Source: Fontivita pretiosa
GTDB lineage: Bacteria > Planctomycetota > Phycisphaerae > Tepidisphaerales > Tepidisphaeraceae
Assembly (NCBI RefSeq): GCF_050410795.1
Contig: NZ_CP191258.1
Span: forward strand, 3,658,001 to 3,722,000
DNA length: 64,000 nt
Direction: 5' to 3'
The first letter of the stretch is position 1; each line of letters opens with the position of its first letter. The notes under the pieces are model-generated. The model searched no databases. It worked only from the letters and a program-made list of their open reading frames with translations, and was not told the origin of the DNA. The position numbers and the translations under genes are program-made. Shown here in pieces: positions 18,175 through 26,870 of the stretch.

Positions 18175-19056
18175 TCAGTTGCGGAGGATCTCGACGACGG
18201 CGGCCATGTCCTGTTCCCCGTGCCCGGCGGCGATGGCGCGTTTCATCAGTTCCAGCGCGGTGGCGGGGGTGCTCAGCGTCAGCCCGCGCTGCCGCGCTTC
18301 GGACAGCGCGTAGTCCAGGTCCTTGGCCATCAGTTTCAGCAGGAAGTTGGGGGTGTAGTCGTGTGCGGCCATGCGGGCGGCGACGACCTTGACCACCGGC
18401 GAGGCGGTGGCGCCGTTCAGCAGCACGTTCAGCGCCTTCTCACGGTCGAGCTGTTCGTTTTTGCCGGCCCACTCCAGCAGCGCCATGGCCTCGGCCAGCG
18501 CCGCGACCTGCACACCGGCCATGAAGTTGTTGATCAGCTTGACCATCGCGCCCGATCCGCAGGGACCCAGGTGATGGATGCCTTTGCCCATGACTTGCAG
18601 GACGGGCCTGGCGCGCTCCAGCGCCGCGGGATCTCCGCCGACCAGGAAGTTCAACTCTCCCGACTGCGCCTGTGGCTTGCTGCCGGTGACTGGGGCATCG
18701 AGCAGGTCGCAGGCGACTTTTCTGGCGGCGGCGTGAAGCTGGCGTACCCAGCTCACCGAGAGGGTGCTGGACTCGATCAGCACGCTGCCCGGCCTGGCCC
18801 CGGCCAGCGCGCCGTCTTCCGCGAGCCAAATCGCTCGTGAGGCGTGATCGTCGGCGACCATGCTGATGAGGATGCTGGCCTGGGACGCGGCCTCGCGAGG
18901 CGTGCGTGCGGCGCGTGCGCCCTGTTGCACCAGCGGCTCGGCCCGCTGCGGACTGCGATTGTAGACCACCAGCGGAAAGCCCGCCTCAAGCGCCCGCCGC
19001 GCCATGCCCGAACCCATGATCCCCAGTCCCATCACGGCTACCGTTGGCTTGTTCAT
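18175..19056 (-). CDS. 3-hydroxyisobutyrate dehydrogenase-like reductase (GarR/GlxR-like)
   Basis: A beta-hydroxyacid dehydrogenase of 293 residues. It carries the Rossmann signature VMGLGIMGSGMARRALEAGF at the N-terminus, the substrate-binding DAPVTGSKPQAQSGEL near residue 120 and the catalytic-lysine motif GSGAMVKLINNFM near 172. The family reduces tartronate semialdehyde or oxidises 3-hydroxyisobutyrate. ATG 19056 is chosen because the Rossmann strand starts nine residues later and AGGGA precedes it; an extension to 19125 is possible but unlikely. It lies between trpE and the semialdehyde dehydrogenase on the same strand. Being next to a sugar-acid-type aldehyde dehydrogenase suggests a catabolic role. 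Confidence 0.87.
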   Translation of the reverse strand: MNKPTVAVMGLGIMGSGMARRALEAGFPLVVYNRSPQRAEPLVQQGARAARTPREAASQASILISMVADDHASRAIWLAEDGALAGARPGSVLIESSTLSVSWVRQLHAAARKVACDLLDAPVTGSKPQAQSGELNFLVGGDPAALERARPVLQVMGKGIHHLGPCGSGAMVKLINNFMAGVQVAALAEAMALLEWAGKNEQLDREKALNVLLNGATASPVVKVVAARMAAHDYTPNFLLKLMAKDLDYALSEARQRGLTLSTPATALELMKRAIAAGHGEQDMAAVVEILRN

Positions 19057-19152
19057 TGTTGTGTCCCTGTTGTTGGGGGCTGATTCACCAGCCGCCTGTC
19101 CGGCCGATTCCCGGGATGCGGCCACACAGATTCTGCGAAGAACCCACTGAAG

Positions 19153-20670
19153 TCAAAACCCGTTTTGCGCGATCTGCACGGCCTTGAGCATGGCCCGGGC
19201 CTTGTTCATGGTCTCTTCGTACTCGTTTTCCGGGACGGAGTCGGCGACGATGCCGGCGCCGACCTGCACGTCGTACACGCCGTTTTTCCACACGATCGTT
19301 CGCAGGGCGATGCAGGTATCCATGTTTCCGGCGAAGTCGATGTATCCGACGGCGCCGCCGTAGGGTCCACGGCGGGTGGGCTCCAGCTCGTCGATGATCT
19401 GCATGGCGCGGATTTTGGGCGCGCCGCTGACGGTTCCGACCGGCAGCGAGACGCGCAGGGCGTCGAATGCGGTCATGCCCTCAGCGAGCTGTCCGGTGAC
19501 GTTGGTGGTGATGTGCATGACGTGGCTGTAACGCTCCACCGTCATCACGTCGTCCACCTTCACCGTACCAACCTTCGCCACGCGACCGATGTCGTTGCGG
19601 TGCAGATCGACCAGCATGATGTGCTCGGCCCGCTCCTTGGGATCGGAAAGAAGCTCCTGTTCCAGGGCCTTGTCTTCTTCGGGGGTGGCGCCGCGTCGTC
19701 GCGTGCCGGCCAGCGGACGCGACGTGACCACGCCGTCCATCACCCGGCAAAGGATTTCCGGGCTGGATCCGATCAGGGTCACCACCGGGCTTTTCAGGTA
19801 GAACATGAACGGCGAGGGGTTGATGATTCGCAGCGCCCGGTAGACGTCGAATGGCGATGCTTCTGACTGCACCCGCAGCCGCTGGCTTGGCACGACCTGA
19901 AAGATGTCGCCGGCGCGAATGTACTGCTTGCTCTTCTCCACCGCCTGCTCGAACTGCTGGCGGCTCATGTTGCTGCTGAACGGCAGTGTCAACGGCTGTT
20001 CGGTGTCGATTTCGCCGAGCCTGGAAACCGGCGGCTGAGAGAGTCGCTGCACGATCTCGTCCACCCGATGGCAGGCGTCGCGATACGCCCGTTCGGTTGA
20101 GTTGCCGCTGCCCGCGGGCGACTGTTCATGGGCCACACATGCATTGGCCACCACCTTGATGGTCTTGTCCACGTGATCGAAGATGACCAGCTCGTTGTAC
20201 AGGCCGAACAGCAGATCGGGCAGGTGGCGGTCGTCGCGCGGCGGGTTGGGCAGCTTTTCGCCTTCGTAGTATCGGATCATGTCATAGGCGGCGAAGCCGA
20301 CCAGCCCGCCGGTGAATGCCGGCAGGCGCTTGTCGCGGTGGTAGCGTCGCGGGGGCAGCAACTTCTGGAGGTCGGCCAGCGGGTCGGTGGTGACAAACTC
20401 CCTGGGTCTAGCCGGCGGCTGGATGATCGCCGCCTTGCCGTCGAGCACGAAATAGATCAATGAAGGTCCGGTGGCGATGAAGCTATATCGCCCGATGCGT
20501 TCGCCGCCGACCACGCTTTCCAGCAGAAACGCGTTTTCGTCGCGTCCGAGGACTTCGAAGGCGGTCACGGGGGTGAGGTGGTCTGCCAGGAGCTGGCGGT
20601 AGACGGGGATCAGATCGTGGGTGCGGGCGATCTGTGCGAACTGTTCGGCATCGGGAAAATAGCGGGGCAT
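19153..20670 (-). CDS. trpE: Anthranilate synthase component I
   Basis: Converts chorismate and ammonia (from the TrpG glutaminase subunit) to anthranilate, the first step of tryptophan synthesis. The 505 residues include the N-terminal feedback region with FLLESVVGGERIGRYSFIA and the chorismate-binding domain: FYLKSPVVTLIGSSPEILCR, RPLAGTRRRG, MLVDLHRNDIGRV, LPVGTVSGAPKIRAMQIIDE and VQVGAGIVADSVPENEYEE. ATG 20670 begins MPRYFPDAEQFAQIA; an extension to 20796 runs into the repeat described next and is not coding. trpG is not in the window. p-Aminobenzoate synthase (PabB) is the alternative; the length and LLES region favour TrpE. Confidence 0.92.
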   Translation of the reverse strand: MPRYFPDAEQFAQIARTHDLIPVYRQLLADHLTPVTAFEVLGRDENAFLLESVVGGERIGRYSFIATGPSLIYFVLDGKAAIIQPPARPREFVTTDPLADLQKLLPPRRYHRDKRLPAFTGGLVGFAAYDMIRYYEGEKLPNPPRDDRHLPDLLFGLYNELVIFDHVDKTIKVVANACVAHEQSPAGSGNSTERAYRDACHRVDEIVQRLSQPPVSRLGEIDTEQPLTLPFSSNMSRQQFEQAVEKSKQYIRAGDIFQVVPSQRLRVQSEASPFDVYRALRIINPSPFMFYLKSPVVTLIGSSPEILCRVMDGVVTSRPLAGTRRRGATPEEDKALEQELLSDPKERAEHIMLVDLHRNDIGRVAKVGTVKVDDVMTVERYSHVMHITTNVTGQLAEGMTAFDALRVSLPVGTVSGAPKIRAMQIIDELEPTRRGPYGGAVGYIDFAGNMDTCIALRTIVWKNGVYDVQVGAGIVADSVPENEYEETMNKARAMLKAVQIAQNGF

Positions 20671-20777
20671 GAGAGTAAGGTAAAAGGTAAAAGGAAAAAG
20701 GCAAAAGGCACGAGCCGCCAGACTCGCGGTGTTGCCAGGGGTGTTTGCCTTTTGCCTTCTTGCTCTTACCCTCTTTG
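20671..20777. repeat. Heptad-built inverted repeat between trpE and the QueD gene
   Basis: The left arm (about 20671-20710) is made of degenerate 7-bp units (GGTAAAA, GGTAAAA, GGAAAAA, GGCAAAA, GGCACGA). The right arm (20746-20777) is its imperfect complement (TGCCTTT, TGCCTTC, TTGCTCT, TACCCTC), separated by about 35 bp. At least 15 of the innermost 18 bases pair. The right arm stops 2 bp before the start codon of the following gene, and the left arm abuts the trpE start on the other strand. Confidence 0.85.
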
Positions 20778-20779
20778 TC

Positions 20780-21145
20780 ATGCCATTCGAGATCACGGTC
20801 TTGCGCGACTTTTCCGCATCGCATCAGCTTCGGCTGTACGATGGCTCGCTGGAGCCGTTGCACGGGCATAACTGGCGGGTGTTGGTGACCGTTTCGGCCC
20901 AGACGCTGGATTCCATCGGCGTGGTGATGGACTTTCACGAGTTGCAGCGTAGGCTTGACCAGGTCCTTTCTCCGATGCAAAACCGTCATCTGAACGATCT
21001 TCCGGAGTTTGCAACGTGCAATCCGTCGGCCGAGCAGCTCGCCTGGCATGTGGCGCGGTCGCTGCAACTGCCGAACCACGTGGCCTTGCGCGCGGTAGAA
21101 GTCTGGGAGACGCCGGATTGCCGGGCTATCTGGCGCGCCGGATGA
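20780..21145 (+). CDS. 6-pyruvoyltetrahydropterin synthase / QueD family protein lacking the usual cysteine
   Basis: A 121-residue T-fold protein: FEITVLRDFSASHQLRL at the start, zinc-ligand motif LHGHNWRV near residue 32, VVMDFHELQRRLD near 55, PSAEQLAWHVAR near 86 and the terminal VEVWETPDCRAIW. The family makes 6-pyruvoyl- or 6-carboxy-tetrahydropterin; in bacteria it usually serves queuosine synthesis. The catalytic Cys normally four residues before HGH is replaced: GSLEPLHGH has Leu there, with Glu at -3. Such Cys-less forms resemble PTPS-III, which acts in folate synthesis, so queuosine should not be assumed. ATG 20780 is fixed by the conserved N-terminus. No ribosome binding site is visible. 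Confidence 0.82.
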   Translation: MPFEITVLRDFSASHQLRLYDGSLEPLHGHNWRVLVTVSAQTLDSIGVVMDFHELQRRLDQVLSPMQNRHLNDLPEFATCNPSAEQLAWHVARSLQLPNHVALRAVEVWETPDCRAIWRAG

Positions 21146-21241
21146 TCCGGCACGGGGCTTAGGCCGGGGCGGTTGCCGATTGACCGCCGTGGCATCGGGA
21201 AATACGATTCATCGGACACCAAAAGCCGCTGAAATCCGATC

Positions 21242-21739
21242 ATGAAGTGCGACAACTGCAAAAACCAGGCGACCGTACACCTGACGGAGATCAGGAACGG
21301 CAAGAAATACGAGAAGCACCTGTGCGAGCAGTGCGCCGCTCAGATGGAAGGCCTGCCCGTCAAAAGCCACACGCCGATCAACGAGCTGCTGACCAATTTC
21401 GTTTTGGCGCATTCGGGGCAACTGGTTCGGGAACAGACGCAGGCGTGCGAGGTGTGCGGGATCACCTGGGCGGAGTTTCGGCAGAATGGGCTGTTGGGTT
21501 GCGAGCATGACTACGTGCTGTTCGAGAAGGAGCTGACGCCGCTGCTTCAGCGGGCCCACGAGGGCGCCACGCACCATTTGGGCAAGGTGCCGACTCGTCG
21601 GGGCGGCAGCGCCGCCGTCCCCGCCAAGCGCCAGATCGACGTGGCACGACTGCGCAGGGAGCTTCAGCGTGCCGTCGAGGCCGAGGATTACGAACGCGCC
21701 GCCAAGCTCCGCGATCAGATCCGAGAGGCGGAAGGATGA
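21242..21739 (+). CDS. mcsA: McsA-like zinc-finger/UVR activator of protein arginine kinase
   Basis: A 165-residue protein starting MKCDNCKNQATVHL with two CxxC zinc-binding pairs in the first 35 residues (CDNC, CEQC), a third Cys cluster (CEVCGITW) near 65, and a C-terminal UVR motif LRRELQRAVEAEDYERAAKL (about residues 137-156). This is the McsA layout. McsA activates the arginine kinase McsB, which marks proteins for ClpCP in Firmicutes. The kinase gene follows at once, supporting the assignment. No CtsR-like repressor gene is present here, so control may differ from Bacillus. Confidence 0.88.
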   Translation: MKCDNCKNQATVHLTEIRNGKKYEKHLCEQCAAQMEGLPVKSHTPINELLTNFVLAHSGQLVREQTQACEVCGITWAEFRQNGLLGCEHDYVLFEKELTPLLQRAHEGATHHLGKVPTRRGGSAAVPAKRQIDVARLRRELQRAVEAEDYERAAKLRDQIREAEG

Positions 21740-21745
21740 ACAACG

Positions 21746-21829
21746 AGAAAGTCAGAAGGCAGATTGTTGAAGGATGAAGATCCAGCCGCGTCGGTTTCTT
21801 CATCTTTCATCCCTGAACCTTCTTCCTTT
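21746..21829. repeat. Heptad-built inverted repeat between mcsA and mcsB
   Basis: The left arm (21746-21780) reads GAAAGTC, AGAAGGC, AGATTGT, TGAAGGA, TGAAGA. The right arm (about 21796-21829) reads TCTTCAT, CTTTCAT, CCCTGAA, CCTTCTT, CCTT. The arms are imperfectly complementary around a 15-bp GC-rich centre. The right arm ends just before the mcsB ATG, leaving no room for a Shine-Dalgarno sequence. Confidence 0.85.
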
Positions 21830-21832
21830 ACT

Positions 21833-22888
21833 ATGAAACTCAGTGACCTGACATCCAGGGCGGGCGAGTGGTTGCGGGGCGTGGGGCCGATGAGCGAGAT
21901 CGTGATCTCCTCGCGCATCCGGCTGGCGCGGAATCTGGCCGGGCAGCGGTTCCTCACCCGCATGACGCGTCACCAGCGACAGGCGACCGAGGCGAAAATC
22001 CGCGACACGATTCTGGCGGCGAATCTTTCCAGCGAGATGCTCTATGTCGATCTGGAAACCGCTCCGGAGGTCGATCGCCAGCTTCTGGTCGAACGCCATC
22101 TGATCAGCAAGCCTCACGCCGCCGCCGAGGGCGCCCGCGGCGTGGCGATCGGGGAGAATGAGACCCTCTCGATCATGGTCAACGAGGAAGACCATCTGCG
22201 CATTCAGGTCCTGCGCAGCGGGCTACAGCTCGAGGAAGCCTGGGAACAGATCAACGCCGTCGATGACAAGCTGGAGGCCAGGCTGGATTTCGCGTTCCAT
22301 CCGCGCTTCGGGTATCTCACGGCGTGCCCGACCAACGTGGGCACGGGCATCCGCGTGAGCGTGATGCTGCACCTGCCGGCCCTGAAGCTGACCGGCGAGA
22401 TCGAGAAAGTCTTCCGCGCCGCCAAGGACATGCGTCTGGCCGTACGGGGGCTTTACGGCGAGGGAACCGAAGCGACGGGCGATTTCTATCAGATCTCGAA
22501 CCAGACGACGCTGGGCAAGAGCGAGGAAGAGATCATTTCCGACTTCAAGCACGTGGTCATCCCCAAGATCATCGATTACGAACATCACGCCCGCAGGACG
22601 CTGCTCAACGACCGCACGGTGGCATTGGATGACAAGGTGTGCCGGGCGCTGGGGGTGCTGCGCTCGGCGAGGCTGCTGACCAGCGAGGAAGTGATGTTCC
22701 TGCTCAGCCACCTGCGGATGGGGATCAACCTTGGGCGAATCAAGGAGATCGATATCCGCACGATCAACGAGCTGTTCCTGTTGTCCCAGCCGGCGCACCT
22801 TCAGAAGCTTCAGGGCCGCAAGCTCGAGGGCGACCTTCGCCGCGCCGCCCGCGCCGACTTCATCCGCCAGCGGCTCAATGGCAACTGA
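21833..22888 (+). CDS. mcsB: Protein arginine kinase
   Basis: A 351-residue phosphagen-kinase-fold enzyme that phosphorylates arginine residues of proteins. Visible motifs: VISSRIRLARNLAGQRF (nucleotide binding), SIMVNEEDHLRIQ (catalytic Glu region), LTACPTNVGTGIRVSVMLHL with the active-site Cys, and RGLYGEGTEATGDFYQISNQ. It lacks the N-terminal helical domain of creatine and arginine kinases, as McsB does. The C-terminal allosteric RDxxRA motif of Bacillus McsB seems to read RRAARA here, so phosphoarginine feedback may be altered; this rests on an alignment by eye. ATG 21833 fits the family start. A terminator follows at 22921. Confidence 0.93.
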   Translation: MKLSDLTSRAGEWLRGVGPMSEIVISSRIRLARNLAGQRFLTRMTRHQRQATEAKIRDTILAANLSSEMLYVDLETAPEVDRQLLVERHLISKPHAAAEGARGVAIGENETLSIMVNEEDHLRIQVLRSGLQLEEAWEQINAVDDKLEARLDFAFHPRFGYLTACPTNVGTGIRVSVMLHLPALKLTGEIEKVFRAAKDMRLAVRGLYGEGTEATGDFYQISNQTTLGKSEEEIISDFKHVVIPKIIDYEHHARRTLLNDRTVALDDKVCRALGVLRSARLLTSEEVMFLLSHLRMGINLGRIKEIDIRTINELFLLSQPAHLQKLQGRKLEGDLRRAARADFIRQRLNGN

Positions 22889-22920
22889 CTCGCAGGGCAT
22901 GGCAACTGCGAAAGCGTGAT

Positions 22921-22957
22921 GATCCGGAAATCCGCTATTGTCCGGGTCGTTTTTTTG
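22921..22957 (+). terminator. Rho-independent terminator after mcsB
   Basis: GATCCGGA (22921-22928) pairs with TCCGGGTC (22941-22948) through 8 bp including one G-T pair, around a 12-nt loop. A run of seven T follows at about 22950. It lies 33 bp past the mcsB stop and separates mcsAB from the next operon. Confidence 0.7.
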
Positions 22958-22961
22958 CTTG

Positions 22962-22979
22962 TGATTTAACGTTTAATCA
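22962..22979. promoter_or_regulatory. LacI-like operator palindrome upstream of the carbohydrate operon
   Basis: TGATTTAAC at 22962-22970 meets GTTTAATCA at 22971-22979. The 18-bp element is a near-perfect palindrome centred on AACGTT. LacI-family repressors bind palindromes with a central CG flanked by A/T-rich halves. It lies 37 bp before the GTG of the first gene, a good position for repression. No regulator gene lies next to it, so the binding protein is unknown. Confidence 0.45.
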
Positions 22980-23015
22980 GATATCCTTCCCCCTGTCCCA
23001 AGCCTGGAGCGGATC

Positions 23016-24161
23016 GTGTCCAAACTCAGCGTCGGCCTGGTTGGAGCTGGATGGATGGGCGCTGCGCTGCTGCGCCGGCTGGGCGAACGCGATGATGTTC
23101 AACTTGCCTGGGTGATCAGCCGCAATCCCGATCGCGCCCGGGGACTGCTGGGCGAGTTGGGATTGAGCTGCGCTCGGGTCGGCGCAGACTACGAGAAGAT
23201 GCTGGCCGATGCGGACGTGCGCGCGGTCTTCATCGCGTCGCCGAATTCGTTTCACGGCCAGCAGGCGATCGCGGCGATGCAGGCGGGCAAGCACGTCTTT
23301 TGCGAGAAGCCCGCCGCCACTCGCTTCGATGAATTCGCCCGTGAAATCGAGCTCGAGCGCGCCAACGCCGGCCTGATTACCTACGTCGATTACATCCTCT
23401 ACTTCGACTCGCTGGAGCGTCGCCTGCGGGCCATGGTCGCCGAGGGCACGCTGGGGCGCATCACCCAGATCCAGGTCAACTACCGTCACCCGATCAACAT
23501 CGCCGGCGAGAAGAAGTGGAAGCTCAGCCGCGCCATCATGGGCGACGCCATCGGCATGGGGATCAATCACGCGCTGTCGGTGATGATCCTGGCGATGGCG
23601 TCGCAGGCCAGGCCCGTCGGCGTCTTCGCCACGGCTCTGCCGGCACAGGTCCGCGATTTCGAGGCCGAATGCATCTGGAACATTCTGGTGCGCTTCGACA
23701 ACGGCGCGGCCGGGTTCTGCTTCGGCAACATCGACTATTCCAACGGCTACGACGCGTATCACAGCGTCTCGGGTACCATGGGGGAGTTCGTCTTTGACTC
23801 GCGGCTGGATCGTCCGCAGAAGGTGCGGATGTGGTCGGAGTCTGTGACGGCGGGGCAATGGGTCTACCCGCTGGACAGCGAACGATGCCGGCAGCAGGGG
23901 GTGCAGCCCTGGCCGCCCGACACCACCACGCCCGACAGCGGCAACGTCTTCGAGCACCAGACCGGCGCGGCGGTGGGACACTTCATCGAATGCGTGAAAA
24001 CGGGCGTCCGCTCGCCACTCAGTTTCGTCAACAGCGCCACGATCGCGGAAGTGGGCTGGGCGGCGCGGATGTCGGCGGCGACGGGCGCCGAAGTGCGCCT
24101 GCCCCTGGACTACGCCGCCGCCAGCGAGTTCTTCTCACGAACTGATACACAGGTGCAGTGA
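23016..24161 (+). CDS. Gfo/Idh/MocA family oxidoreductase, first gene of a carbohydrate operon
   Basis: A 381-residue dehydrogenase starting at GTG 23016 behind GGAGCGG. The Rossmann motif VGLVGAGWMGAALLRRLG is followed by IASPNSFHGQQAIAAMQAGK and the signature KHVFCEKPAAT (catalytic Lys in EKP). In the C-terminal half, GDAIGMGINHALSVMILAM carries the usual substrate-site Asp and His. The best functional clue is context: the next two genes follow with no spacing and encode an exported glycan-related protein and a GH127 arabinofuranosidase. A sugar or sugar-derivative substrate is therefore likely. It is only distantly similar to the other oxidoreductase at 11082. Confidence 0.87.
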   Translation: MSKLSVGLVGAGWMGAALLRRLGERDDVQLAWVISRNPDRARGLLGELGLSCARVGADYEKMLADADVRAVFIASPNSFHGQQAIAAMQAGKHVFCEKPAATRFDEFAREIELERANAGLITYVDYILYFDSLERRLRAMVAEGTLGRITQIQVNYRHPINIAGEKKWKLSRAIMGDAIGMGINHALSVMILAMASQARPVGVFATALPAQVRDFEAECIWNILVRFDNGAAGFCFGNIDYSNGYDAYHSVSGTMGEFVFDSRLDRPQKVRMWSESVTAGQWVYPLDSERCRQQGVQPWPPDTTTPDSGNVFEHQTGAAVGHFIECVKTGVRSPLSFVNSATIAEVGWAARMSAATGAEVRLPLDYAAASEFFSRTDTQVQ

Positions 24162-26870
24162 ATGAATCGCAGGACGGGAGATTATCTGGTCGAGCCGCTC
24201 GAACCGCGCACGCTGCTGAACAGCACTGCGCCGCCGGTGCCCAGCCCGTTTTTGTTCATGTCCGGGTACACCGACAGCGCCAAGAACGAATTCCTCAAGA
24301 TCCTGCCGCAATATACGGCGATCGGCGGGCTGACCAGCGACGCAGAGCTGGTCAAGGAGCTGCGGTCGCAGGGCAAGCTGTTCCTGCACCAGACCGTCGC
24401 CAACCCGTCGCACTCGGTCCAGCAGATGGTCAATACCTGGAGCGCGCCGTTCCAGAACACGCTCGGCGGGGCGTTGCCGGGTGGATTCGATGCGATCCAG
24501 ATTGACGAGTTCGGTGCCTATCCAAACGGCAGCCCCGAATCCGAGCGGCTCATCGCGGCGCTGGCACAGCTTCGCCAGCAGTACCCGAACAAACGCATCT
24601 TCGTCTGGTCGGTCTGGCAGCTTGCCGACGGCGGGCCCAACACGCTCTACGGCAACCCGGCCGTCAGCTACTCCAACCTGCTCAACGCGATCAACGCCTA
24701 CGCCGACCGCTACATGCTCGAGGTCTACATCAACGAGCGCAACCCGCAGCTTTACCTGTTCGATCCATTCGCCGACAACATCGATTCGTTCGCGCCGGGG
24801 CTGCGGCAGAAAACCGTCTTCGGCATCTACATCCCCCAGAGCGGCTTTGTCGCCGACGACTCGGCCACTGTTGGCTTCTATGGTCTGCTCGACGCCCAGA
24901 TGCACCAGATCCGCAACAGCCCAAAGACGTCGATGATTGATGGAGCGGCGTTCTGGATCTGGTATCGAACCGAGCCGATCACCGCGCAATACATCGGCAA
25001 GCTCGTCGATCACTACTTCGTGCGCGATCAGACCAGCTACTTCGGCGACGGCAGCATGTCGCAGAACATCGCCAACCCGCAGTTCGAGAGCAGCACATCC
25101 GGTTGGACGCTTTCTCCCGGCACCGGAGGGCTGATCACGCGATTCAACTACACGATCGAAGGCATCGTCAACTACCACGACGACTACGGCTACGCAACGC
25201 ACCAGAGCTGGGGCCTGAAGATGGTGCGCGGCAGCAGCCCCAACAGCGCGACGTACACAGCTTCGGTGATCCCGGGTCGCACGTACACGGTGTCGGCGTT
25301 CGTGACGGCGGCGGCGGGCAGCAGCGCCGAGCGCGCCCGGGTGACGGTCTCGACGCTCGGCGGGCAGAACCTGGCGGCACGCGAAGTGCAGGATGCGCCA
25401 CGATCCGTCGTCAACGGAACCTGGAAACGCGTGATCTACAACTTCAACGTGCCGGCGGGGCAGACGAGCGTGCGCGTGACGCTCGGCGACAACGGCGCGA
25501 CGCCCGGCAACGTGCTGTACTGGGATTTTGTCGAGCTGGAGGAAGCGTTTGTTGCAGACACCACGCCGCCCGCGGTCGTGTCAGGGCAGTTCGTGTTCAA
25601 TGGCGAGCCTCAGTCGCTTCGGTTCGTCTTCAGCGAGAACGTGCGGGCGAGCCTGTCGGCCGCGGATCTGCTGCTGACCGACAATCTAACGGGAACCACC
25701 GTGGCGCCGGAGAAGATCGCGCTCAGCTACGACGCGCCCACCGACACCGCGACGTTCACATTTCCGGGATTTGCCGGCGGCGTGTTGCCCAGCGGCTATT
25801 ACACCGCCGCGTTCGCGCCGGGATCCGTGAGCGACGTCGCGGGCAACGCCCTGGGCGGCGGGTTCGCGCTGAACTTCCTTTACGTCGCGGGCGATGGCAG
25901 TGGCGACACGATCCACGCCCGGCGAAGCGCCAACGGGACAATGTTGCAGGTCTGGCGCAACCTGCCCACAACAGCATCGCCAACGTTCAGCGTGCCCTTT
26001 GACACACTGCACAGCTTCGCCATCGATGGACTCGGCGGCGATGATGCGCTGTGGCTGGACAGCTCCAATGGCGATGTGCGCCCCACGGGCCAGGGCGGTT
26101 TTGGCTTCCGCCTGGGCACGGGAAACGAGACGCTGAACCTGATCGGCCCGGCGACATGGTCGTTTGCGGACGATCCTTCGATCGAAACCCCCAATCTGAC
26201 GATCAGCGCCGGAGGCGGGGCGGCGATTGCGTTCGCCGCGCCGGTCACGCGCCTTGCCGGGTTGCAGGTCGGCGCAGGCGCTCGAGCATCGGTTCAAGCG
26301 GGCGGCAATCGCGTCATCGTCCTGCGCTCGCTGACGATCGACGGCGGCACGCTCGACCTGAATGACAACCACCTCATCTACGCCTATACCGGACCTTCGC
26401 CACTGCAAGCGGTCATCGGTCTTATTCGCGCTGCTCGTTCCGGGGGAACATGGCTGGGCAGCGGGCTTACCAGCACGGCGGCGAAGAGTGCCATCCTGCA
26501 CAACACGACTCTGGGCGTCATGGAAGCGAGCGATTATCTTGCTCTGCACGGCCCGGGCGCGCTGTTCGCCGGTCAGACGGTCATCGGGCCGGCGATTCTC
26601 GTGAGATACACCTATTACGGCGACGCGACTTTGGACGGGCGGGTTGATGCGCGAGACCTGTACGCGCTGGCTGCGCACTTTCAGACCAGCGGCTCCTGGG
26701 TCGCCGGAGACTTCGATTACAACGGCCTGGTCGATACGCTTGACCTGAACCTGCTGAGCATGAACTGGCAGGCCGGGACGAGCGATCCGCTGCAAACTGT
26801 CATGCCAGCGTCGCGCGCGACGCCGGCGAGGCGCGTTATCGCCGCTTCTGTGGTCCAGCGAAGTATCTGA
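24162..26870 (+). CDS. Large exported LEPR-XLL protein with glycosidase-like, carbohydrate-binding-like and dockerin-like parts
   Basis: A 902-residue protein whose start abuts the previous stop. Residues 9-20 contain VEPLEPRTLLN, the planctomycete LEPR-XLL export-associated motif. Residues about 30-300 look like an alpha/beta barrel with FDAIQIDEFGAYPNG and GAAFWIWYR, resembling a putative glycosidase. A jelly-roll-like module (NPQFESSTSGWTLSPGTG) follows to about 465, then an Ig-like domain with FVFNGEPQSLRFVFSENV (about 475-575) and a beta-solenoid-like stretch. Residues about 819-868 hold two calcium-loop repeats, GDATLDGRVDARDL and GDFDYNGLVDTLDLNLL, as in dockerins. It is presumably an extracellular glycan-degrading or glycan-binding protein; no catalytic pair is certain. 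Confidence 0.75.
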   Translation: MNRRTGDYLVEPLEPRTLLNSTAPPVPSPFLFMSGYTDSAKNEFLKILPQYTAIGGLTSDAELVKELRSQGKLFLHQTVANPSHSVQQMVNTWSAPFQNTLGGALPGGFDAIQIDEFGAYPNGSPESERLIAALAQLRQQYPNKRIFVWSVWQLADGGPNTLYGNPAVSYSNLLNAINAYADRYMLEVYINERNPQLYLFDPFADNIDSFAPGLRQKTVFGIYIPQSGFVADDSATVGFYGLLDAQMHQIRNSPKTSMIDGAAFWIWYRTEPITAQYIGKLVDHYFVRDQTSYFGDGSMSQNIANPQFESSTSGWTLSPGTGGLITRFNYTIEGIVNYHDDYGYATHQSWGLKMVRGSSPNSATYTASVIPGRTYTVSAFVTAAAGSSAERARVTVSTLGGQNLAAREVQDAPRSVVNGTWKRVIYNFNVPAGQTSVRVTLGDNGATPGNVLYWDFVELEEAFVADTTPPAVVSGQFVFNGEPQSLRFVFSENVRASLSAADLLLTDNLTGTTVAPEKIALSYDAPTDTATFTFPGFAGGVLPSGYYTAAFAPGSVSDVAGNALGGGFALNFLYVAGDGSGDTIHARRSANGTMLQVWRNLPTTASPTFSVPFDTLHSFAIDGLGGDDALWLDSSNGDVRPTGQGGFGFRLGTGNETLNLIGPATWSFADDPSIETPNLTISAGGGAAIAFAAPVTRLAGLQVGAGARASVQAGGNRVIVLRSLTIDGGTLDLNDNHLIYAYTGPSPLQAVIGLIRAARSGGTWLGSGLTSTAAKSAILHNTTLGVMEASDYLALHGPGALFAGQTVIGPAILVRYTYYGDATLDGRVDARDLYALAAHFQTSGSWVAGDFDYNGLVDTLDLNLLSMNWQAGTSDPLQTVMPASRATPARRVIAASVVQRSI

